Assembly (NCBI GenBank): GCA_910585785.1
Contig: CAJUEV010000011.1
Coordinates: 1 to 45,148 of the forward strand
Direction: 5' to 3'
DNA length: 45,148 nt
From: an uncultured Christensenella sp.
GTDB lineage: Bacteria > Bacillota > Clostridia > Christensenellales > Borkfalkiaceae
Below, piece by piece: positions 33,096-40,504 of the stretch. A program made the position numbers and the translations under genes. The notes beneath the pieces were generated by a model. That model had not been told where the DNA came from and did no database searches. It saw only the letters and a program-made list of their open reading frames with translations. Positions within the stretch are counted from its first letter, which is position 1. Every line of letters starts with the position of its first letter.

Positions 33096-33124
33096 ATTAT
33101 AGCATAAGGATATTTAAAAAACAA
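33096..33124 (-). promoter_or_regulatory. Promoter of the DUF1349 gene
   Basis: Minus-strand -35 TTGTTT (33124-33119), 17-nt spacer, -10 TATAAT (33101-33096). The following leader contains ATAAACAGTAATTTAGCGGA, matching the leader at 33434-33455. Confidence 0.65.
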
Positions 33125-33245
33125 TCGACGGCTAAGTGTGGCTAATTACAATTATTGCACTTTGCTTAATAAGTTACGTTTGCTTTGCGGGGCTTTTGGA
33201 CCACACATAAAATAATAAAAGCAAAAAGGCGCAGCTTTACAGTAG

Positions 33246-33259
33246 TTCCCATAGGGAAT
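33246..33259. repeat. Short repeat TTCCCATAGGGAAT, copy 2
   Basis: Second copy of the repeat at 32332-32345, here a perfect TTCCC-ATA-GGGAA palindrome. The stretch 33125-33396 otherwise holds no gene: only this repeat, a hairpin at 33286-33308 and AT-rich sequence. Confidence 0.4.
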
Positions 33260-33285
33260 ATAATAAAACGCAAATAAAAAGATTT

Positions 33286-33310
33286 AGGCATAGCGTTATG
33301 CTGTGCCTTT
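33286..33310. terminator. Orphan terminator-like hairpin
   Basis: AGGCATAGC pairs with GCTGTGCCT (one mismatch), followed by TTTTC on the plus strand and AAATCTTTTTATTT on the minus strand. No intact gene ends here, suggesting a lost gene. Confidence 0.45.
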
Positions 33311-33396
33311 TCTGCACTTTTTTTGTGGACGAACGGGGCTACTTGTAGTCAAGTGAGATATAGATATGTTTTATATAGCACGCAAAATTCAATCGG

Positions 33397-33425
33397 TTGC
33401 GTTCTTTCATTTTTCGTGATATAAT
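33397..33425 (+). promoter_or_regulatory. Promoter of the broken GNAT gene
   Basis: -35 TTGCGT (33397-33402), 17-nt spacer, -10 TATAAT (33420-33425). Aligned on the -10 box, it and the DUF1349 promoter share TATAATG and a leader of about 22 nt. Confidence 0.65.
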
Positions 33426-33465
33426 GAAACTACGATAAACAGTAATTTGGCGGAAAATTTTTAAA

Positions 33466-33651
33466 ATGCTAATAGAGAAACCACTTGTTTCTTCAAGAAT
33501 AACTGTACGGAATTATCAAAAGTCAGACTTCGAACATATCGTTCGAGAGCTTTTGTCATCGCTTGAAAGTAAAACACTTAAAAATTTAGTATTTAATCCC
33601 TATGAAAAGTGTGCATTACGCAACGCCAATTCTTTTTTGCTCACGGTTTAA
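33466..33651 (+). pseudogene. GNAT acetyltransferase fragment (N-terminus only)
   Basis: A 61-residue frame whose first 25 residues (EKPLVSSRITVRNYQKSDFE) look like the start of a GNAT-family acetyltransferase, which normally runs 150-180 residues and has an acetyl-CoA loop. The rest (SLESKTLKNLVFNPYEKC) does not follow the family and the frame stops at 33651 without the catalytic region. Promoter and leader are intact. The reading is a truncated relic, though a small novel protein cannot be ruled out. No ribosome site beyond GGCGGAAAA is clear. Confidence 0.5.
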
Positions 33652-33690
33652 AATAATTGCCTATGCAATATACCATAAACGCCCCGCTTT

Positions 33691-33945
33691 TTAATCTTTT
33701 AGTGATTGAACTATATGTTTAAGTTCTTTTAAAATTTTATTCAATTCGTTTTTTAAAATAATGTTTTCCGGCTCGACCTCGGATTTTTCCCGCCAATGCA
33801 TACAAGGTATGCTTTTACTTGTTTTGCACATTGATTTTGAGCACGCACAATGTCCGTAAACAGTTTGCAAAAATCCACATTTTGTCTTTACATAATGTTT
33901 CAAATAAAATTCACAATTAAAACATTTATTGGTTTCATTTTCCAT
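33691..33945 (-). CDS. Second small Cys-rich protein, putative zinc binding
   Basis: An 84-residue protein with the same arrangement as the one at 14497: KCFNCEFYLKHYVK (CxxC, then YxK), GFLQTVYGHCACSKSMC, and SIPCMHW (CxxW), followed by a Leu/Lys-rich helical tail (NELNKILKELKHIVQSL). Eight Cys in 46 residues suggest a metal-bound fold. ATG 33945 has no Shine-Dalgarno sequence. A promoter at 33957-33985 would start the mRNA only about 5 nt before the ATG. No neighbour shares the strand closely; a terminator at 34034 separates it from the MreB-like gene. Confidence 0.7.
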   Translation of the reverse strand: MENETNKCFNCEFYLKHYVKTKCGFLQTVYGHCACSKSMCKTSKSIPCMHWREKSEVEPENIILKNELNKILKELKHIVQSLKD

Positions 33946-33956
33946 ACAAAAATTTT

Positions 33957-33985
33957 AACATATATAAATTTATTTTACACCGCAA
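33957..33985 (-). promoter_or_regulatory. Candidate promoter of the Cys-rich gene
   Basis: Minus-strand -35 TTGCGG (33985-33980), 17-nt spacer, -10 TATGTT (33962-33957). Start of transcription would fall near 33950, leaving a nearly leaderless mRNA. Confidence 0.5.
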
Positions 33986-34033
33986 TTAGCCGTTAGTTAA
34001 ATTATTTATTAGGCTTAAAAGATTTTTAAAATT

Positions 34034-34092
34034 AATCCCTCCTTGTTTAACGGCTTTAATTCCGTTAAACAAGGGGGGATTTTGTTTTTTAC
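34034..34092. terminator. Long hairpin terminator after the MreB-like gene
   Basis: A 20-bp stem with one G-T pair (34034-34053 and 34062-34081). The plus-strand side continues ATTTTGTTTTTT, the minus-strand side ATTAATTTT, so it may stop transcription from both sides; it lies 23 nt past the MreB-like stop. Confidence 0.75.
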
Positions 34093-34103
34093 CTCAAATA
34101 CGT

Positions 34104-35123
34104 TTACTCTGCTTCGGTTGCAAATTTTTCAATCAATTGCTCGCTTGAAAGTATTGTTCCCCCGCCTATTACGGCGGCAAGCTGCGGCTCCTCTGGCAAA
34201 TTTACGGGAATTTTAAGTTTTGCGCCTATATACTCCGCAAGTCCGTCCATTTTTAAAACCCCGCCCGAAAGGTAAACTCCGCCGTGCATTATACCCGAAG
34301 CAACTTCGGCAGGCAGTTTTGAAATGACCATAACAACGTATTCTAAAATTTTGTCTATATACGTTGTAATTACTTCGTAAATTTGTCCCGAGTACACGGC
34401 GACGGTTGCGGGCGCGCCGCTTGAAAGTTCTCTGCCGTCCACTTCCATCATTTTATTGTCGTCTTCAAGCAGGCTGCCGACCTTGTTTTTAAGCCGCTCC
34501 GCCGTCAATCCGCCGATTTTCAAATTATAATTTTCGGCAAGTTCGTCAATCAGATGCACGTCAATATTTCCGCCGCCGAGATTGACGCTTAACCCCGAAA
34601 TTATTCCGTCCTGCGAAAACGCCGCAATGTTAGTGATTGAGTGACCTATATCGATAGAAAAAACGGGTATGCTTTCGCCTATTTCAACGTTGTGCCCAAG
34701 CACCGCGGCAAACGGCGTAAGCACAAAGCAGACCGAGCCTAAGTTGCAACTTTCGCCAAGGCGGGCGTACTTTCTTCTTATATCGGGACCTATACCGCAC
34801 GGAATTACAAAAACCGCTTCCGTACGGGCGGCTTTTTTGTAGGTGATTTCTACTTTTTCAAGAAAATATTCAAGCAAAGCCGCCGCCAAATCTTCGTGAA
34901 TTATATCGCCTTCGCACACGGGATTTACTATGCGGGTATTTACCGCCGCTCTGCCCGAAAGCGCGCGCGCTTTATCCCCGAATGATTTTATACCTATTTT
35001 TTTTGTTCCGTTTTCAAAATATTCTTCAACGGCGACGCAAGTCGCTTCCATAAGCACCACGCCGCATCCCGGCATATAAATTTTTGTAACGCCGGAGCCG
35101 AAATCTATGGCTATTTTTTTCAT
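34104..35123 (-). CDS. MreB-like actin-family protein
   Basis: A 339-residue actin-fold protein. N-terminal phosphate loop KIAIDFGSGVTKIY, second phosphate motif SIDIGHSITNIAAF (about 187), and adenosine loop GGVYLSGGVLKMDG near the C-terminus are seen. MreB polymers guide cell-wall synthesis along the cell side. It is divergent from standard MreB: DFGSGVTKIY replaces DLGTANTLVY. It overlaps maf by 4 nt (ATGA), matching the common maf-mre gene neighbourhood, but mreC and mreD are absent downstream. It could be a second, specialised Mbl-type protein. Confidence 0.85.
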   Translation of the reverse strand: MKKIAIDFGSGVTKIYMPGCGVVLMEATCVAVEEYFENGTKKIGIKSFGDKARALSGRAAVNTRIVNPVCEGDIIHEDLAAALLEYFLEKVEITYKKAARTEAVFVIPCGIGPDIRRKYARLGESCNLGSVCFVLTPFAAVLGHNVEIGESIPVFSIDIGHSITNIAAFSQDGIISGLSVNLGGGNIDVHLIDELAENYNLKIGGLTAERLKNKVGSLLEDDNKMMEVDGRELSSGAPATVAVYSGQIYEVITTYIDKILEYVVMVISKLPAEVASGIMHGGVYLSGGVLKMDGLAEYIGAKLKIPVNLPEEPQLAAVIGGGTILSSEQLIEKFATEAE

Positions 35124-35677
35124 ATGTCAGTAATTACCTCTTTAAGCAACTTTTGCGTAAGCGCCACGGGCAGCCCGACTACGTTGGTATAACTGCCGAA
35201 GTATTCTTTGACGACGCCGGCGTCCTGTATGCCGTAACTGCCCGCTTTGTCCATAGGCGAACCGCCCTCTACGTATTTATAAATAAACTCGTCCGAAAGC
35301 AAATTGAATTTTACTTCCGTTCTGTCAAACCCGATAACTTTTTTAAATCTGTTGCGCACGCAAACGCCCGTTATGACGTAATGCGTTTTGCCCGAAAGTT
35401 TTTTAAGCGTTTCAAACGCGTCTTTCGCGTCTTTGGGTTTGCCCAAAACTTCTTTGCCGAAAACGACTATCGTATCGCAGCCGATAACGGTTTTTTGGTT
35501 GTTGCGCCCGAATACGTCGTCGCACTTGCTTTCCGCAAGGGCGCAAGCCATTTGTTCGGGAAACAACGAAATATTCACTTTTTCTTCCGCGATAGAAGGA
35601 ATCACTTCAAAATCGTTTAAAATTTGAGAGAGCAATTCTTTTCTGCGCGGCGATGCGCTGGCAAGAACGTATTGCAT
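35120..35677 (-). CDS. maf: Maf nucleotide pyrophosphatase
   Basis: A 185-residue house-cleaning enzyme that hydrolyses non-canonical or excess nucleotides (dTTP/UTP type in YhdE-like members). Seen are SASPRR (7-12), the KVNISLFPEQ segment, VIGCDTIVVF with the acidic residue, GKPKDAKDAFETLKKLSGKTH and the late DKAGSYGIQ and NVVGLPV. The ribosome site is weak (GGAT). It is transcribed with the MreB-like gene, which overlaps its stop codon. Confidence 0.93.
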   Translation of the reverse strand: MQYVLASASPRRKELLSQILNDFEVIPSIAEEKVNISLFPEQMACALAESKCDDVFGRNNQKTVIGCDTIVVFGKEVLGKPKDAKDAFETLKKLSGKTHYVITGVCVRNRFKKVIGFDRTEVKFNLLSDEFIYKYVEGGSPMDKAGSYGIQDAGVVKEYFGSYTNVVGLPVALTQKLLKEVITDI

Positions 35678-35724
35678 ATATCCGTCGTAAGTTAAGCCGC
35701 CAGACAGGCGGCAAATTTTTTTGA

Positions 35725-35785
35725 TTGTTAAAAGGGGAGCGCCGCTCCCCCCGCCGCAAAAACCCCGCGAAAGCGGATAGTTTTT
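35725..35785 (-). terminator. Two adjacent terminators after the Ppx/GppA gene
   Basis: On the minus strand a CCGC-TTTC-GCGG stem with GGTTTTTG (35756-35782) is followed by an 8-bp GGGGAGCG/CGCTCCCC stem (35734-35750) and TTTTAAC. Both are on the Ppx side of maf. Confidence 0.75.
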
Positions 35786-35793
35786 ACAAGTGA

Positions 35794-37305
35794 TTATAAA
35801 ATTTCAAGATTTTTGTGGAAGAATTTGCGGAACTCGGTAGAAGACTTCATAGCGTCCTTAATTTCAAGCGCGGCGTCGCCTTCCACTTCCGTCTTCATAA
35901 TTACAGAGTCGCCCAAAATGTCGCAGTTTATGCTTTTAATCGAACCGGAGTAAGCCCTGTCAAGACTTTCGGCTATTCTTAGCATAACTCCCAATTTTTT
36001 TACTACGTCCAAATCTTCGTCAGAAACTATGTCCCTGTAACGCGCCCAGTCCATCATATTTATATCTTCTTTTTTGTGGCAGCACGCGGTGAACGCGGCA
36101 AGCACAATATCGCGGTGGGTTACGCCGTAAAGAGTAGAGTTTAAAATCATATACCAGCTATGGCGCTGATGATTGTAGTATTTTATGCGCATTCCACAGT
36201 CGTGAAGCATTGCCGCAACTTTTAAAATACGCAAATACTGTCTGGGGAATTTATGAAGCACGCGCAACTGCTTAAACAACTGTATGCTTAAATTTACAAC
36301 GTGCTCTACGTGCTTTTCGTCACAGTCGTAATATTTGACAAGCGTGGTAAGCGAATAGTTAAGCACGTCGGCAACGGGCTTTTCTATCGTCATAGGCAGC
36401 GCCTGATTAAACATCAACCCTTCGCGCAGTCCCGCGCCCGAGAAAATGAAGCTGTCAACGCCCATATAGTTTATAAACGCTTTTACAACCGCAAGGGCGG
36501 CGGGCAAAATATCCGCGCGCTCGGCGGAAAGCCCTTTTATTTTTTTCTTCTTGTCCAGGTCAAGCACTTTTATCATATCGTAGACGGGTAAAAAGTCCTC
36601 AACCTGCATTTTATAGTTATGCACCGTATCCAAAGGATATTTGTGCACCATTTTGCAAATTTTGAAAAGATTTCTGAACGAGCCGCCCACGCCCATCATC
36701 TGAACGTCGGGGTCAACCTCTTTAAGCCACTCAACCTGCTTTAACTGCTCGGTAAAAAACTCCTCTATCTTCGCCGCCTGCTCCTCCGGCTTCAATCCGT
36801 CGCCCGAAAACAATCCGGTAAGCGTAACCGCGCCGAACGGCAAAGTTACGTAGTTTAGCATATTTCTGCGGTTGTAATAAACTATTTTTGTTGAGCCGCC
36901 GCCTATTTCAAGTACTATGCCCTTGGGCACGTCCATCGTGTTTATAACGCCGCGGTAAACAAGCACCGCTTCTTCCTCGGCGGAAAGCACGCGTATTTTT
37001 ATGCCGCAACTCGACTGAATTTCGTCAAGAAAACTGCGCTGGTTTTTAGCGCGGCGAACCGCCTCGGTTGCGACGGCTATAATACGGGTTACGCCGTTTG
37101 CGTCGCAAAGTTTGCGGAACATCTTCAAAGTTTTAATTGTTTCGGCTACGCGCGCGGGTTTTAAAAAACCGTCGCGCTCCATATCCTGCCCCAGACGAAC
37201 ACTTTCTTTCAGTTCGTCGATAACCATAAAATGACCTTCGGCAAACAGATTGACTATTACAAGTCTTGCGGAATTCGAGCCCAAATCGATAATGCCAATT
37301 TTTTC
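35794..37305 (-). CDS. Ppx/GppA phosphatase with HD domain
   Basis: An exopolyphosphatase / guanosine pentaphosphate phosphatase-type protein of 503 residues. The N-terminal actin-like ATPase fold shows IGIIDLGSNSARLVI and the GGGSTKIVYY loop; the C-terminal half is an HD-type domain (AAMLHDCGMRIKYYNHQRHSWYMI). It likely degrades polyphosphate or (p)ppGpp. Start is TTG 37305 (LEKIGIIDLG), with GGGAG 9 nt upstream; an in-frame TTG at 37323 lacks a ribosome site. A promoter lies at 37410-37438. The leader of about 95 nt shows no clear regulatory fold. Confidence 0.93.
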   Translation of the reverse strand, partial: EKIGIIDLGSNSARLVIVNLFAEGHFMVIDELKESVRLGQDMERDGFLKPARVAETIKTLKMFRKLCDANGVTRIIAVATEAVRRAKNQRSFLDEIQSSCGIKIRVLSAEEEAVLVYRGVINTMDVPKGIVLEIGGGSTKIVYYNRRNMLNYVTLPFGAVTLTGLFSGDGLKPEEQAAKIEEFFTEQLKQVEWLKEVDPDVQMMGVGGSFRNLFKICKMVHKYPLDTVHNYKMQVEDFLPVYDMIKVLDLDKKKKIKGLSAERADILPAALAVVKAFINYMGVDSFIFSGAGLREGLMFNQALPMTIEKPVADVLNYSLTTLVKYYDCDEKHVEHVVNLSIQLFKQLRVLHKFPRQYLRILKVAAMLHDCGMRIKYYNHQRHSWYMILNSTLYGVTHRDIVLAAFTACCHKKEDINMMDWARYRDIVSDEDLDVVKKLGVMLRIAESLDRAYSGSIKSINCDILGDSVIMKTEVEGDAALEIKDAMKSSTEFRKFFHKNLEIL

Positions 37306-37409
37306 CAAAATATATACTCCCAACCGACGGCTGTCTTACAGGTTTTGCCCCTACGTCGCTGTTAAATAATTACCTAAATTTAACAGAAAAATAACTTCTG
37401 CCGTTTGCG

Positions 37410-37438
37410 ATTATAACATATTAATAGATTTTTGTATA
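37410..37438 (-). promoter_or_regulatory. Promoter of the Ppx/GppA gene
   Basis: Minus-strand -35 TATACA (37438-37433), 17-nt spacer, -10 TATAAT (37415-37410). Confidence 0.6.
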
Positions 37439-37439
37439 T

Positions 37440-37475
37440 ATTTTTTAAAAAACTTTGTGCAAAATGCACAAAGTT
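37440..37475 (-). terminator. Terminator of the folate cluster
   Basis: A perfect 11-bp stem (AACTTTGTGCA with TGCACAAAGTT, loop 37462-37464) followed on the minus strand by TTTTTAAAAAA. It begins inside the folBK stop codon. Confidence 0.85.
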
Positions 37476-38278
37476 TAATTTGACAAATCACGAATTTTCT
37501 TTTTAGTTACGGGACACACAAAGTCTGGCGCAATTTCTTTAAGCGGTTGCAATACAAACGCGCGTTTATAACACTCGTAATGCGGAATAATAAGCGTTTC
37601 GGTATCGATTATTCTGCCGCCGAAAAATATTATGTCTATATCCAGCGTTCTGTCCCCCCAACGCTTATCGCGCACCCTGCCCGACTCGCTTTCTATTTTA
37701 TGAATTTCGTCAAGAAGATTTTGCGGCGAAAGGTAAGTTTCCGCCTTGACTGCGCAATTTAAAAACTTGTTTTGCGCGACTCCCCCGTACGGCTCTGTCT
37801 GTATATAGGACGAAACTTTTTCAACCCGCACGCCGCGCAGCCCGTCAAGTTTTCGTATTGCGGTATCCAAATACGCCTTTTTGTCGCCCATACTTGACCC
37901 GAGCGACAGCAAAACCGTTTCTTTAACCAAATTTACAGTTACGCCCACGGCGCCGAACTTGTGTTTTACGGGCGCCTGGGGTTTGTAGACGGTTAGTTTA
38001 ACTTCCCTCAGCGCGCCAAACTTGTCCATCAACGCGCAAGCGCACTCATACGCGAGTTTTTCTATAAGATTAAAAGTGTTGCCCCGCGTAATTTCCGCAA
38101 TCAAGTCGCACGCGGCGGAATAGTTTAACGTACGTGTTAAATCGTCCGTCAACGCCGCGCCGTAAAAATCGGTTTTCAAATCCGCGTCGAACACAAACCG
38201 TTGCGGTGAAGTTTTTTCAAACCCGTGCACCCCGTGACAGGCGGAGATTTCCAGCCCCCTTATAAGCACCGTATCCAT
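37475..38278 (-). CDS. folBK: Fused dihydroneopterin aldolase / HPPK (FolB-FolK)
   Basis: A 267-residue fusion of two folate enzymes. Residues 1-118 are FolB (aldolase): GVHGFEKTSPQ with Glu21 and the KPQAPVKH segment with Lys99. Residues 121-267 are FolK, the pyrophosphokinase that activates the pterin: LSLGSSMGDK, QTEPYGGVAQNKFLNCA, and WGDRTLDIDIIFFG. No frame break joins the two parts, so it makes one protein carrying consecutive steps. Start is one base after the folP stop, with GAGGGG as ribosome site. Last gene of folC-small ORF-folP-folBK. Confidence 0.95.
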   Translation of the reverse strand: MDTVLIRGLEISACHGVHGFEKTSPQRFVFDADLKTDFYGAALTDDLTRTLNYSAACDLIAEITRGNTFNLIEKLAYECACALMDKFGALREVKLTVYKPQAPVKHKFGAVGVTVNLVKETVLLSLGSSMGDKKAYLDTAIRKLDGLRGVRVEKVSSYIQTEPYGGVAQNKFLNCAVKAETYLSPQNLLDEIHKIESESGRVRDKRWGDRTLDIDIIFFGGRIIDTETLIIPHYECYKRAFVLQPLKEIAPDFVCPVTKKKIRDLSN

Positions 38279-38279
38279 T

Positions 38280-39065
38280 TTAACCCCTCAATATGCCGTA
38301 TTCTTCGCGTATCGCCTCAAAGTTTTCCTTCACGTCGTGAACGCGCACGAAAAGCACGTTTTTTCTTACCGCAAGCCGCGTGCTTTGCAAAGTTTGCGGC
38401 AACCTGTCCTCAACCGCACCGCCGAACATAGACTTACGGCTTGTGCCAAGCAGCAACGGATAGTTTAAAACGCTCAATTTTTCATAACCGTTCAGCAATT
38501 CGTGGTTTTGTTCGCGGTTTTTTGCAAAACCTATGCCGCCGTCAATGCAAATTTTGTTTTTATCTATTCCGCTTTCAATCGCTTTTTGCGCGCCGTCCTT
38601 CAAAAAACCTATTATAGGCTGCCATATATCCCCCGACAAAGCGCTTTCGGCGTTGTGCATAATGCAAACCGAGGCGCCGTATCCGGCGATGGTTTCAGCC
38701 ATTTTTTCGTCGCGGGCAAGCCCCCACACGTCGTTTATCATGTCAGCGCCCAAATCAAGCGCGGCGCGCGCGCTTTTTGCAAAATACGTATCCACCGAAA
38801 CGGGAATATCAAACCTTTCCTTGACCATTGCAAGGGGTTTTTCAAAGCGCGAAATTTCTTCGTCCGCGCTTACTTCCGTATAGTTTGGGCGGGTGGACTG
38901 CGCGCCCATATCAATTATAGCGGCGCCGTCCTTAACCGCGCGCTTGACGGCAAACAAAACGTTGTCGCACGTTTTGCGGCTTTCTTTCCAGAAACTGTCC
39001 GGCGTTAAGTTGATTATCGCCATAACGTAAGTGTAATTTTCAAAAGTTTTGTTGCCTATAATCAT
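38280..39065 (-). CDS. folP: Dihydropteroate synthase
   Basis: Joins p-aminobenzoate to the pterin pyrophosphate; the target of sulfonamides. It has 261 residues. NLTPDSF (19-25) and GAQSTRP match the family signatures NVTPDSF and GxxSTRP with changes (Leu20, and Gln in place of the usual Glu), and ICIDGGIGFAK and LLLGTSRKSM also match. ATG 39065 follows AAGGGC in the preceding small ORF, whose stop codon is 5 nt upstream, so translation may be coupled. Confidence 0.94.
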   Translation of the reverse strand: MIIGNKTFENYTYVMAIINLTPDSFWKESRKTCDNVLFAVKRAVKDGAAIIDMGAQSTRPNYTEVSADEEISRFEKPLAMVKERFDIPVSVDTYFAKSARAALDLGADMINDVWGLARDEKMAETIAGYGASVCIMHNAESALSGDIWQPIIGFLKDGAQKAIESGIDKNKICIDGGIGFAKNREQNHELLNGYEKLSVLNYPLLLGTSRKSMFGGAVEDRLPQTLQSTRLAVRKNVLFVRVHDVKENFEAIREEYGILRG

Positions 39066-39070
39066 AAAAA

Positions 39071-39193
39071 TCAGCCCTTCAAAGCAAGCAGGCGCAACAC
39101 CTCTTGCCGTTTATCTTCGGGAAATCCACCCGCGCGGAAGAATACTCCGTCAAGCAAACCTTCAACCGCCTTTACAACTTTTGCTCTGTCCAT
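39071..39193 (-). CDS. Small ORF (40 codons) inside the folate cluster
   Basis: Reads MDRAKVVKAVEGLLDGVFFR then AGGFPEDKRQEVLRLLALKG. It fits tightly between folC (37 nt upstream) and folP (stop 5 nt before the folP ATG), and its codon use looks like its neighbours. The first 15 residues faintly recall the N-terminus of GTP cyclohydrolase I (FolE), which is otherwise missing from this cluster, so it might be a remnant of folE; this is a weak resemblance. Otherwise it may be a regulatory or accessory peptide, or a leader for folP translation. The ribosome site is poor. Confidence 0.45.
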   Translation of the reverse strand: MDRAKVVKAVEGLLDGVFFRAGGFPEDKRQEVLRLLALKG

Positions 39194-39230
39194 AAAAATT
39201 TATTTTCGGGCGCAAATCCGCTTAACCGTT

Positions 39231-40424
39231 TTATTTTTTTAAAATCCAATCCTTCGCTTGTTTTAAAATAGTAAACGTTCCGCACACGGCAACCGTGCCG
39301 CAAGCGTTTTCAAGCGCCTCGGCTACGCTTGCGCATACCCGTGCCCTTATACCGCGCTCGGCGCAAATTTCCGCCACGGCGGCGGCAGGCATAGCGCGCG
39401 GGCTTTCCGGCGTAACCGTATACACCTTGTTTACGTATGGTTTAATTATTTCGATATTCGCTTTTACGTCCTTGTCGGACAAACTTCCGAAAACCACGTC
39501 CGCGCCTTTTAAACTTGCAAGCAAGTCCGCAAGCGGCGCAAAACTTGCGGGATTGTGCGCTCCGTCAAGAATATACAAGTTTCCATTGGCGCGCAAAACT
39601 TCCAGCCTTGCGGGCAAAAAAGCGCGTTTGACCCCCGAATATATCGCTTCATCCGCTATTTTCAACAGTCGCGCCGCCTCTATCGCAGTCGCCGCGTTAT
39701 AAGGTTGAGCAACCCCCGTCATTCGCGTTTCAAACTTTAAACCGTCGTATAAAAATATTTGCCCGTCCAAATCGCTTTTAATAGTTTTTAAAGGTTTGTC
39801 GGCAAAAACAACGCCTTTACCCCGCATATATGCCTTAACTTCGTCCGTTTGCAAACCGCTTACAACCGCGGGGCAGCCCTTTATAATGCCCGCTTTATGG
39901 CGGCAAATATCCTGTATAGTATCGCCCAAAATTGCCGTATGCTCCAAAGAAAGAGAGGTTATAACCGCTATTTCCTTTTTCGCAATAGCGTTGGTAGAGT
40001 CGTACAACCCGCCTAAACCGCACTCTATGACGGCGTATTCGCACCCGGCAAGGGCAAACGCGTTAAGCGCGCCCGCGGTTTCAACTTCAAATCTGGTTGC
40101 GCCCTGCGCCGCGTTTAACGCCTCGCCGAAGGATTTTGCAAACAATTCCTCGGTTATTATTTTGCCGTTTATGCGGTATTGCTCTAAATATCCGTATACG
40201 GCGGGCGAAGTAAAAACGCCGACCGTTTTACCCGCGCAAAGCAAAATTTCGGCTATATATTCCGCAACCGAACCTTTGCCGTTTGTGCCCGCTATATGCA
40301 CTATTTTAAGTTTTTTATCGGGAGAATCAAGTTTATCCAAAACGTCGCGCGTGCGCTGCGTTCCGAAGTCCATTCCCCGCGCGGCAAGTCCTTCCAGCCC
40401 GCGCAAAACCTGCGAATAATTCAT
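39231..40424 (-). CDS. folC: Folylpolyglutamate / dihydrofolate synthase
   Basis: A Mur-ligase-like enzyme of 397 residues that adds glutamate to dihydropteroate and to folates. Seen are HIAGTNGKGSVA (P-loop, about 43-54), VGVFTSP, ECGLGGLYDSTN, SLSLEHTAILGDT, KAGIIK, and DGAHNPAS in the C-terminal domain. The GLYDSTN reads Tyr where most have Arg/Asp (GGRLDATN). ATG 40424 has no Shine-Dalgarno sequence; a promoter at 40442-40470 would start only about 11 nt upstream. It is the first gene of the folate cluster and is divergent from the DUF421 gene. Confidence 0.95.
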   Translation of the reverse strand: MNYSQVLRGLEGLAARGMDFGTQRTRDVLDKLDSPDKKLKIVHIAGTNGKGSVAEYIAEILLCAGKTVGVFTSPAVYGYLEQYRINGKIITEELFAKSFGEALNAAQGATRFEVETAGALNAFALAGCEYAVIECGLGGLYDSTNAIAKKEIAVITSLSLEHTAILGDTIQDICRHKAGIIKGCPAVVSGLQTDEVKAYMRGKGVVFADKPLKTIKSDLDGQIFLYDGLKFETRMTGVAQPYNAATAIEAARLLKIADEAIYSGVKRAFLPARLEVLRANGNLYILDGAHNPASFAPLADLLASLKGADVVFGSLSDKDVKANIEIIKPYVNKVYTVTPESPRAMPAAAVAEICAERGIRARVCASVAEALENACGTVAVCGTFTILKQAKDWILKK

Positions 40425-40441
40425 AACACAAAATCAAACGA

Positions 40442-40470
40442 ATTATAGCATAAGCAAGCCGTTTTAGCAA
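40442..40470 (-). promoter_or_regulatory. Promoter of the folate cluster
   Basis: Minus-strand -35 TTGCTA (40470-40465), 17-nt spacer, -10 TATAAT (40447-40442). The resulting leader is about 11 nt. Confidence 0.7.
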
Positions 40471-40504
40471 GAATATTCAAAATTTTTTTGACGATACTGT
40501 TTAT

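Noticed and set aside
32332..33960. Insertion sequence or integron
   Set aside because: No transposase, integrase or long terminal inverted repeats were seen; only short repeats and a broken gene.
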